The notes beneath the pieces are model-generated. The model had not been told where the DNA came from. It ran no database searches and saw nothing but the letters and a program-made list of their open reading frames with translations. DNA of 7,190 bases from Desulfobacula sp. (lineage in GTDB: Bacteria; Desulfobacterota; Desulfobacteria; Desulfobacterales; Desulfobacteraceae): the NCBI GenBank assembly GCA_018702715.1, contig JABIYQ010000029.1, positions 1-7,190 on the forward strand, written 5' to 3'. The stretch's first letter is position 1, and the number at the start of each line of letters is the position of its first letter. The position numbers were made by a program, and so were the translations under genes. Below, piece by piece: positions 1-5,145 of this stretch.

Positions 1-583
1 GCATAACTGCAACAAGCAGGGTAATCAGGGTGTTGATCAACATGAAATTAGCAATCATGACCACCCATTTTTCAATCATATTTTTAATATTAAAAGCCCA
101 TTCAGGTGATCCAACAGCGATATAAATTCCAATGGAAACCAAACTTAAAAAATTCATAAACAGTGCAATGCCGGCTGCTTTGAGCCCGAGCATCGCACCA
201 ACAATCAAAGAGGCACCAAAGAGCCAGATATATCCGGCACCCTGAAAACCGAGCATGGACAAAAGTAAGACTCCAAGCAAGTAAAAAATGAAGAAGATAA
301 TCCAGGTTTTATGCTTAAGAGAAAATTTTTTGGAAAAAAATACAACCAAAATAATGAGGTATGCAGCAGAATCCAGGATGAAAACGCCCCATAATTCTTC
401 ATTATAAGATAAGATTAAGGAAGGTATCAAAGCAAATGGGCCTAATACGACCGCTAAAAAGAAAAGAATAAAAGTAATCCTTTCCCGCCAAAGCGTTAAA
501 AGATCGCATTCCCATGCTTTTTGGGGAATAAATTTAGCCTCTAAATTATACCAGCATTGTACTATTTTTTGAGAATATTTCAT
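1..583 (-). CDS. Membrane-embedded input domain of a sensor (histidine) kinase, 5' part only
   Basis: This is the first 194 residues of a larger protein that runs off the left edge. The start is the ATG at 581-583. An in-frame TAA lies eight codons upstream with no other start between, and there is only a weak Shine-Dalgarno (AAAGG). The protein opens MKYSQKIVQC, then has a short amphipathic stretch with the motif LLTLWRERI at about 28-36. About six hydrophobic segments follow, at roughly 36-58, 67-84, 93-112, 116-134, 136-157 and 171-193. From memory, the LWRER motif followed by these helices, including the GAGYIWLFG segment, is the N-terminus of many Desulfobacterota PAS-containing or hybrid sensor histidine kinases. 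No PAS, HisKA or ATPase domain is inside the window, so the kinase identity is inferred. The protein would sit in the inner membrane and sense a membrane or periplasmic cue. A membrane-bound diguanylate cyclase or an uncharacterised membrane protein are alternatives. Confidence 0.72.
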   Translation of the reverse strand, partial: MKYSQKIVQCWYNLEAKFIPQKAWECDLLTLWRERITFILFFLAVVLGPFALIPSLILSYNEELWGVFILDSAAYLIILVVFFSKKFSLKHKTWIIFFIFYLLGVLLLSMLGFQGAGYIWLFGASLIVGAMLGLKAAGIALFMNFLSLVSIGIYIAVGSPEWAFNIKNMIEKWVVMIANFMLINTLITLLVAVM

Positions 584-627
584 GTCTTTTGTTTTGCCTT
601 TTAAACGTTATTGCAAAATCACCATGA

Positions 628-687
628 TCATTTTTTATTCAACTTATCACAGTGTTTGCACCTGCGTCTGCGTATTTTCTTTTTCAT
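628..687 (-). pseudogene. Truncated N-terminus of a transposon-associated zinc-finger protein (19 codons)
   Basis: A 19-codon reading frame, MKKKIRRRRCKHCDKLNKK, ends in TGA. It has a near-perfect Shine-Dalgarno (GAGGAGGT) about 9 nt before the ATG. The Arg-rich run followed by CxxC matches, from memory, the start of small proteins (RRRRC..CG.LF.PDPR then a second Cys pair) encoded next to DDE transposases in insertion sequences of Desulfobacterota and other proteobacteria. Here the homology stops right after the first CxxC and Lys-Leu. The second zinc-binding half is missing, which points to a deletion rather than a real microprotein. It is co-oriented with the downstream kinase gene, whose ATG lies 44 bp beyond its stop. 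A genuine 19-residue leader peptide controlling that gene is an alternative, because the ribosome-binding signals remain intact. Confidence 0.45.
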
Positions 688-714
688 AGATCTGGCACCT
701 CCTCAGATCTATGA
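684..714 (-). promoter_or_regulatory. Perfect 11-bp hairpin presenting a Shine-Dalgarno in its loop
   Basis: The plus strand has TCATAGATCTG at 684-694 and its exact reverse complement CAGATCTATGA at 704-714, separated by 9 nt. In a minus-strand transcript the loop reads AGGAGGUGC, a strong Shine-Dalgarno. The start codon AUG of the 19-codon frame lies inside the 3' arm of the stem. Such a fold would bury the start codon while showing the Shine-Dalgarno. This layout fits translational control of an insertion-sequence gene, for example blocking expression from read-through transcripts. The symmetry is seen directly; the regulatory role is inferred. Confidence 0.6.
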
Positions 715-759
715 TTGGCATATAAGAAAGGCGGGCGGGGTCTGCGGAATCAGGCGGGG

Positions 760-784
760 TAAACTCGCAACAAAATAAACTCGC
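760..784 (-). repeat. Two direct copies of GCGAGTTTA (TAAACTCGC on plus)
   Basis: TAAACTCGC occurs at 760-768 and 776-784, with the two copies starting 16 bp apart. Closely spaced copies near a putative TGT terminus (788) resemble transposase-binding repeats at the end of an insertion sequence. The repeats are seen directly; the role is inferred. Confidence 0.6.
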
Positions 785-788
785 TACA

Positions 789-1093
789 TAATTGGAGATA
801 AATCACCTCCCCTTATTAAAATTCTTATCCCGAAAATCACCCACTATTAGATCCGTCCCTGCTTCTCAACAAGTTTGACATTGTCATAGATTATTAATTC
901 TTTACAATCCCTTAGCAAGTTAAAATTGGCTTGTCAATATAGGTAAAACCACCTATATTTATCAAAAATGTTACTGGGTACAACAGTAGGTTTGCAAAAA
1001 CTTTTCATTCAATTATATGGGAAGTGATTAATAGTGGAGCACTTGTCAATCCCCCATTGGCCACTTGTTAGAACTGTTTAGAGGTATTTAAAA
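789..1093. other. Gene-free stretch with several short symmetric repeats
   Basis: No coding frame is supportable here. It is AT-rich and lies downstream of the HD-GYP gene and upstream of the insertion-sequence relic. It contains an 11-bp palindrome TGACATTGTCA (876-886), a 9-bp hairpin (936-959), the 9-mer CTTGTCAAT twice (930-938 and 1042-1050), and CACTTGT twice, starting 22 bp apart (1040 and 1062). Any of these could be operators for the leftward transcript, but no convincing promoter pair was found. Confidence 0.5.
936..959. repeat. Perfect 9-bp inverted repeat, AATATAGGT / ACCTATATT
   Basis: The arms at 936-944 and 951-959 are exact reverse complements around a 6-nt AAAACC spacer. It lies about 135 bp past the stop of the HD-GYP gene. 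The stem is AT-rich and is not followed by a run of T on either strand, so a rho-independent terminator is unlikely. A protein-binding operator is more plausible. The overlapping CTTGTCAAT motif at 930-938 recurs at 1042-1050. Confidence 0.5.
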
Positions 1094-2665
1094 TCATGAA
1101 GTCAGAGAACAAATCATATCATCCACATATTCCGGTTGAAAACGTTCCCCCCGGTGGTGGCGAAGAATAGTTGGCAGGCAACCTAAAAAAGCATTTACAA
1201 CATCCATGTCAAAGTGGCTGCCGGCATCTTTCTTAAGGATGGAAATCACTTTTGCCAAAGGCATAATGTCACAATCCAAGATTTTTCCAAAGGCATACTT
1301 AGGGTAATCTCTGGGGGATGTCAGCGCATCAAAGACATCGGCCACTGCAATTATTTTAGCACCCATGGGGATTTGGCCACTTTTCAGCCCCAGGGGATAT
1401 CCTTTACCGTTTACCTTTTCATGGTGGCTGGAAGCGATTTTGGATACATGTCGCAGGGTCCTTGGAAAATGAAAGTTGTCGAGAATGTCTTTTGTCTTTA
1501 GGGGATGCGTATTCATTTCAGCCCTTTCCTCTGGAGTAAAAGGACCGTTTTTCAGCAGAACATCATCCCGGATGCCTATTTTGCCAATATCGTGAAGAAT
1601 TCCTGCATAGTATAAATTATCTAATTCTTTCTTGCCCAGCCCGATTTCTTTTGCAATTGCAATGCTATATTCGGTCACACGCAGTGAGTGACCTGCGGTT
1701 AAGGGGTGTTTGGCATCCACTGTTGCTGACAGTGTCTGGATGGAACTTTTAAAAGAAAGTTTGAGTTCATCGTGTAAAAGGGCGTTTTCCAATGCAATCC
1801 CCACCTGGGATGCAAGCCCTTTGCAAAACACCTCATCCTTTTCGTTAAACCGTGTGTTATCCTTTTTATTAATAACCTGAAGAACACCGACCCCTTCTCC
1901 GCCATGGTTTTTAATTGGAAGACACAAAACCGATCTTGTCCTGAAATTGTTTTTTTTGTCAAACTCTTTGTTGAAATAGGGAAGTTTCCAGGCATCAACA
2001 ATATTGAGCATTTCTCCCGATTCAGCAACCCTACCGCTGATCCCCTTGCCCAATGGCAGGCGGATTTTATCAACTCCTTCTGCCACCCTGGTCCAGAGTT
2101 CTTTTTTGTTCCGGTCCAAAATATAGAGACTTGTTCTTTCTGCGGCCATAATCTCTGTGATTTTGCTGATGATGAGAGGAAACAAACTGTCAAATTCCAA
2201 TTCCGATGCAAGATCGTACGCCACGGATATCATCGCCATCAACTGCGTGTTCAACTCGGTCTTCTGAATTAAAAGTTGCTTATTTTCTTGTTCCATTCCA
2301 TGTTCGTTAATGATCCTTATCAGCTTATTTCTCAGTTCCTCAAGGGTAAACGGTTTTTTAAGGTAATCCTTGGCTCCCGACTGTATGATTCTCTCATATG
2401 AATAGTCCCGGCTGTATCCGGTAATGATCATAAAAGAGATATCCGGTTTGATTTTTTGAACTTCTGACATCAAATCAAGACCACTGAGCATGGGAATGTT
2501 GACATCAGCAATGATGATATCGAAATCTATTTCCTTTATCAGTTCAAGTGCTTCCAAGCCGTTTTCAGCGGTCTTAGAAATGTGGCGGCACGGCACAACG
2601 ACCTGGCTGAGCATCTGTCTGACAGCAGGGTCGTTATCCACTAAGAGAATATTGATTGAATTCAT
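1094..2665 (-). CDS. Response regulator with GAF and HD-GYP domains, probable cyclic-di-GMP phosphodiesterase
   Basis: This intact 523-residue cytoplasmic regulator has three domains. A CheY-like receiver (about 4-122) has acidic residues D10 and D12, phosphoacceptor D54, T82 and K104 followed by Pro. A short linker that looks helical (about 124-142) leads to a GAF domain (about 143-297), and then to an HD-GYP domain (about 310-475) with a short C-terminal tail. HD-GYP metal and signature residues are visible: H358-D359 with IGK, H387 in NTHP, H414-H415, the GYP at 422-424, and D443/D446 in VADVFDAL. These predict hydrolysis of cyclic di-GMP to pGpG or GMP, lowering the second messenger when phosphorylated. 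The usual HHERxDGxGYP appears here as HHEKVNGKGYP, with Asn at 419. The ATG at 2663-2665 is fixed by a TAA codon immediately before it; the Shine-Dalgarno is poor. No partner kinase is adjacent in an operon; the nearest candidate is the partial kinase beyond the relic. Confidence 0.93.
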   Translation of the reverse strand: MNSINILLVDNDPAVRQMLSQVVVPCRHISKTAENGLEALELIKEIDFDIIIADVNIPMLSGLDLMSEVQKIKPDISFMIITGYSRDYSYERIIQSGAKDYLKKPFTLEELRNKLIRIINEHGMEQENKQLLIQKTELNTQLMAMISVAYDLASELEFDSLFPLIISKITEIMAAERTSLYILDRNKKELWTRVAEGVDKIRLPLGKGISGRVAESGEMLNIVDAWKLPYFNKEFDKKNNFRTRSVLCLPIKNHGGEGVGVLQVINKKDNTRFNEKDEVFCKGLASQVGIALENALLHDELKLSFKSSIQTLSATVDAKHPLTAGHSLRVTEYSIAIAKEIGLGKKELDNLYYAGILHDIGKIGIRDDVLLKNGPFTPEERAEMNTHPLKTKDILDNFHFPRTLRHVSKIASSHHEKVNGKGYPLGLKSGQIPMGAKIIAVADVFDALTSPRDYPKYAFGKILDCDIMPLAKVISILKKDAGSHFDMDVVNAFLGCLPTILRHHRGERFQPEYVDDMICSLTS

Positions 2666-3168
2666 TTAAGAGTTTGCCAAAGCTCCTATGTCTCATTTTT
2701 CGAGATTGATTGATAAATTTTTTTTGTCCAATAAGAACCTTTCTTATAATACGCATATTTTAAGAATTTTCCAAACATTTTTTTAATTTATAGTTATGTT
2801 TGTCAATAATTGAAACAGTCTATTAATTTTCTTGATATCAGAAATACCAGTTTTTATGCAGGTCAATTTTCTCTGAAAAATTTAAAAAACTATGAATATC
2901 AGGAAAAGTGGTTCTGTTGAATCTTTTGTTAAATTGTATCTATCCAGATGAAATTATCCTTATCAACATTTCTAATGCCGTAAAGGAATTTCAACAAATC
3001 AACTATAGGAAAATTATAATTTTTTCCGGGAGAAGCTGCCGAAATGTTCTTTATTGGAGTAATCGGATTTTGTCTAAACTTTAAGAAAATGATTTTGTTG
3101 GGTGCTTTTCAAGGGCCAAGAAGACTTTCAAACAGCGTTGAAATTTGACCCCATTCTCAAGCACGTGG
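2666..3168. other. AT-rich intergenic region without a supportable gene
   Basis: About 500 bp separate the start of the HD-GYP gene from the end of the next minus-strand gene. The left part holds the candidate promoter. The remainder is AT-rich with short frames only. The longest is a 58-codon GTG-initiated plus-strand frame at 2908-3084, which lacks recognisable features. Near 3126-3160 there is a short inverted repeat (TTTCAA/TTGAAA) and a CCCCATTCTCA motif that is the imperfect inverse of TGAAATGGGG on the other side of the neighbouring gene. No RNA gene or terminator could be identified. Confidence 0.5.
2746..2774 (-). promoter_or_regulatory. Candidate sigma-70 promoter of the HD-GYP regulator gene
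   Basis: On the minus strand TTGGAA (2769-2774) is followed, after exactly 17 bp, by TATTAT (2746-2751), about 80 bp upstream of the ATG at 2665. The -10 hexamer matches consensus at 5 of 6 positions and the -35 at 4 of 6. The surroundings are very AT-rich, so chance matches are likely, but position, strand and spacing all suit the gene. Confidence 0.4.
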
Positions 3169-3843
3169 TTAATTTTTTTCCATCAATTTATATATTTCTA
3201 AAACCAAACTGGTAAAGGTTTCAAAATCTTTGGGTTTAAGATATTGTCCCTGGCGATAAATCAACAACCATTGATCCATTGTCTCTATGTTCCATTCGGG
3301 ATTTTTAACCATTAAGTCAAAGAATGGCACGGTTAGCAGCTCTTCTAAGCTTTTCGAGTCATTTTTGCAAAAGACTCTATATTCCTTTGAAAATTCAGGA
3401 TGATTTGAGAGATCAATTTCCTGGTAGCTTAGTTGCCAGTTGGCAATCTTTTGAGTTAACAGACGCATAGCCGCAACAGTAAAGCGTTCTTTTTTTCTGG
3501 TCTCGATAACGATTGGTGGCCATTTGGATTTATGCATCTCAATTATTACAACTGTCTGGCCTACATTTTGATCCCTGGGTATACAGTATTCATAATCGAA
3601 GATCCAAGTTGAAGGATTGTTGCGTTTGAGAACATTTTTCATTTTGCCCTCTACTCGAAGGGTAAACAGACGAAGTGGTGCAAATTTGCCCTTTGGGTTT
3701 GCATCAATATCACCCTTAAAACAAAATCCATGGCTTCCTGCAATATGAGTCAAACCTTTTACCCTTCGTTTTTTTCGTAGAATATAATATGCCATAAATC
3801 CTAACACACTCGCAAAAATAAATAATATAATAAAGTTATCCAT
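3169..3843 (-). CDS. Membrane-anchored protein of unknown function (224 aa)
   Basis: The start ATG at 3841-3843 has a good Shine-Dalgarno (AGAGGT, about 8 nt upstream). The protein begins MDNFIILFIF, with one hydrophobic helix at about 3-22 followed at once by a basic RKKRR cluster. This predicts a single N-terminal anchor with the remaining 200 residues in the cytoplasm. The soluble part reads as an alpha/beta protein with a FDYEY stretch near 83 and a QTVVIIEM strand near 96-103. Three Trp residues are visible toward the C-terminus. I recall similar anchored proteins from several bacteria (a hydrophobic anchor, a nucleus with 'NVL' and 'FDY.Y', then a strand rich in V/I) but cannot name a family or a function. 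It stands alone: about 500 bp separate it from the gene downstream and about 214 bp from the small membrane-protein gene upstream, both on the same strand. Confidence 0.8.
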   Translation of the reverse strand: MDNFIILFIFASVLGFMAYYILRKKRRVKGLTHIAGSHGFCFKGDIDANPKGKFAPLRLFTLRVEGKMKNVLKRNNPSTWIFDYEYCIPRDQNVGQTVVIIEMHKSKWPPIVIETRKKERFTVAAMRLLTQKIANWQLSYQEIDLSNHPEFSKEYRVFCKNDSKSLEELLTVPFFDLMVKNPEWNIETMDQWLLIYRQGQYLKPKDFETFTSLVLEIYKLMEKN

Positions 3844-3868
3844 TTAAAGAACCTCTATGATACTGAAA

Positions 3869-3882
3869 TGGGGCTGTCCCCA
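3869..3882. repeat. REP-like hairpin GGGG-CTGT-CCCC
   Basis: TGGGGCTGTCCCCA forms a 5-bp stem with a CTGT tetraloop in otherwise AT-rich sequence, about 25 bp upstream of the start codon of the 224-residue protein. From memory, GGGG..(T/C)CCC hairpins of this kind are common as dispersed REP-type elements mobilised by Y1 (RAYT) transposases. Only a single copy is visible here, so repetition in the genome is not shown. Confidence 0.4.
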
Positions 3883-3971
3883 AATAATTTATCCAAACCT
3901 CTCGTTAACAAATTGGAACTTCTGTATATTCATATTTTTTAATATATATATCTTCAAAACTCAGTATGCAT

Positions 3972-4063
3972 ATATAACGTTTCAATGTTCAGGTGCATGT
4001 TACCGAACACCATTAAATATCAAGGACACACTTCTGGCGATCCGTTGGATGGTTTTGTTATAT
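3972..4063 (-). other. Weak attC-like site: ATATAAC and GTTATAT boxes 92 bp across
   Basis: On the minus strand ATATAAC (4063-4057) overlaps the TAA stop codon of the small membrane-protein gene, and GTTATAT (3978-3972) closes the segment. The two are perfect 7-bp inverted repeats. The first half continues AACAAAACC, as many integron attC sites do, and internally there is a hairpin with one bulged base (3987-3994 with 4002-4008). The span is within the usual attC size range and a stop codon in the left box is typical of gene cassettes. Against this, the inner halves pair poorly and no integrase is present, so it may be chance or a decayed site. Confidence 0.2.
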
Positions 4064-4210
4064 GGTTTTTTCTTTGTCCTCTTTTAGTTTGTCGAGTTTA
4101 TCAAGCGTTTTTTTCTTGAGGGATTCACGCATCTTTGCTTCGGCAACTACCGCAAAAAAAATAAAAACAAAGATTATTATTAAAACGATCAATTTAAAAT
4201 TAATATCCAT
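4058..4210 (-). CDS. Small single-pass membrane protein (50 aa), function unknown
   Basis: A short frame runs from the ATG at 4208-4210 to a TAA at 4058-4060. The protein is MDINFKLIV, then a hydrophobic helix at about 7-23, then a highly charged tail (about 24-49) with lysine and acidic residues in a heptad-like pattern (LKKKTLDKLDKLKEDKE). The clear division into a membrane helix and a charged, probably helical tail is what real small membrane proteins look like and is unlikely in random AT-rich sequence. A weak Shine-Dalgarno (GGAT) sits 7-8 nt before the ATG. The next gene downstream on the same strand, 214 bp away, also encodes a protein starting with a membrane helix. No family recognised. 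It could be a regulator of a membrane complex or a cassette-borne small protein. Confidence 0.55.
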   Translation of the reverse strand: MDINFKLIVLIIIFVFIFFAVVAEAKMRESLKKKTLDKLDKLKEDKEKTI

Positions 4211-4367
4211 CTGTTTTATCCAATCTTTTATTATTTATTTAATTTTTCCCCATATTAGCAAATAATTGCACAGGCCAGTGTATCCAGTAAATTTGAACAA
4301 TATCCGAATAGATAAAAAATCCGATTCAAGAGTTCTGTAACAATATTTCAGAAACCAGTAAAGATAT

Positions 4368-5072
4368 TTAATAAATCAATTTTGTATAGGTAAACATCAG
4401 GATGGCGTTATCCAGGTTTTCATCAACTGCCGGAATGCCCTGGAAATCTCTGAAGTCTGTATTCAGGAATGCCATTTGGGTGACATCTTGAAAAACTTTG
4501 TCAGATGACTTCTCAAGTCTTGCCAGCGCTTTTGTCTGAGTTTTATTCAAGTTGTATTTTACAGATACTTTTTGAACGTTTAAGGGAATGTCGGTTAATA
4601 AGATTAGATCATTATTCAGAAAAGATCACCATTCCAAGGGTTTTGGCAGATTTTTTAAAATTAATTCTACTTGTCCCATAAATTTATGGGACAGGTCCCT
4701 TTCCAGCATAAAAACAACAGACCCCCGTTCCTTGCTTCGCCTTATGGAATCTATCTTTGACAGCAATTTGTTCACCCTTTCAAGGGGTGTTTTGCATACC
4801 GTCAAATACCAGGGATCTTTGTTCATTTCCACATCTATAATTTCAATGGTCGCTTCAATGGATTCTATGGCGAATAAATCTTGTCTTAAAAGGATTTCTG
4901 TAGCGCTTATTCTTCCTGCCTGAAGATCGTCTACTGAGGCGATTTTTGCCTGGATAATCGTCACATTCATATGATCTTTAATTGCTCTGAGTCTTCGTTC
5001 TCCTGCAATGAGTTGAAACCTGCCTTTTTTTTGCAATTGAATTACAGGGCTTTGATGTAGTACAGAAAGGTT
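4368..5072 (-). pseudogene. ParB-like nuclease-domain gene, 5'-truncated and interrupted by an in-frame TGA
   Basis: One reading frame continues through 5072-4368 except for a TGA at 4626-4628. The first part reads LHQSPVIQLQKKGRFQLIAG then ERRLRA, matching the ParB/Spo0J N-terminal core (P-hh...+G.YQLIAGERR.RA), followed by about 110 residues that include helices. After the TGA the same frame runs 85 residues (SFLNNDLILLTDIPLNVQ, later KALARLEKSSDKVFQDV) to a TAA at 4368-4370. This resembles the helix-turn-helix half that follows the ParB core, where short helical repeats recognise DNA. Upstream, the frame hits TAA at 5073-5075 with no ATG; only unsupported TTG codons are available and no Shine-Dalgarno is seen. 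The first ~30 residues of the ParB domain are therefore missing. A two-gene arrangement or TGA read-through is possible, but decay is the simplest reading. ParB-like proteins act in plasmid or chromosome partition or in mobile-element regulation. Confidence 0.65.
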
Positions 5073-5145
5073 TTACATTTTTCAGTTCTATTAAAAAAGT
5101 CCACAAGATGCAGTTAAATATCAAGAATTCGGAGGATAAAGATTA

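Larger units (their letters stand above)
628..788 (-). mobile_element. Probable relic of one insertion-sequence end
   Basis: Reading the minus strand from 788, the element would begin TGTAGCGAGTTTA, carry a second GCGAGTTTA copy 16 bp further in, pass through a GC-rich stretch (about 730-760) that stands out from the AT-rich surroundings, and enter the hairpin and truncated zinc-finger frame. Short terminal repeats, a well-translated first gene and different base composition are what one end of an insertion sequence looks like. No transposase frame remains and no opposite end is visible, so the rest appears to have been deleted, leaving the kinase gene next to the scar. The exact boundary and the family cannot be fixed from the sequence alone. 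Confidence 0.38.

Noticed and set aside
205..402. A 65-residue minus-strand frame rich in aromatic residues
   Set aside because: It lies inside the kinase membrane domain in another frame; the frame beginning at 583 has a coherent run of membrane helices and is the real one.
875..905. TTGACA as a plus-strand -35 element
   Set aside because: No -10 hexamer at 16-18 bp and no plus-strand gene downstream.
936..959. Rho-independent terminator of the HD-GYP gene
   Set aside because: The 9-bp stem is AT-rich and no T-run follows it in the direction of transcription.
1214..2272. Plus-strand and alternative minus-strand frames of 95-170 residues
   Set aside because: They are shadows of the REC-GAF-HD-GYP gene, whose frame has all conserved motifs.
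2745..2750. Plus-strand TATAAT
   Set aside because: No -35 at proper spacing and no rightward gene; it overlaps the better-placed minus-strand promoter.
2908..3084. A 58-codon GTG-initiated plus-strand frame with AGGA just upstream
   Set aside because: The spacing is short, the composition is what AT-rich sequence gives by chance, and no domain or family resemblance is visible.
3097..3103. GTTGGGT, a perfect match to the integron R-box consensus
   Set aside because: No complementary partner box within a plausible distance; a 7-mer match of a degenerate consensus is expected by chance.
4597..4628. Selenocysteine insertion element after the TGA in the ParB-like frame
   Set aside because: The stem and bulged U fit loosely, but the CUA loop lacks the G/U needed for SelB binding, and ParB-like proteins are not known selenoproteins.
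4588..4923. A plus-strand 111-residue frame
   Set aside because: It is antisense to the ParB-like frame, which carries the recognisable LIAGERR motif.
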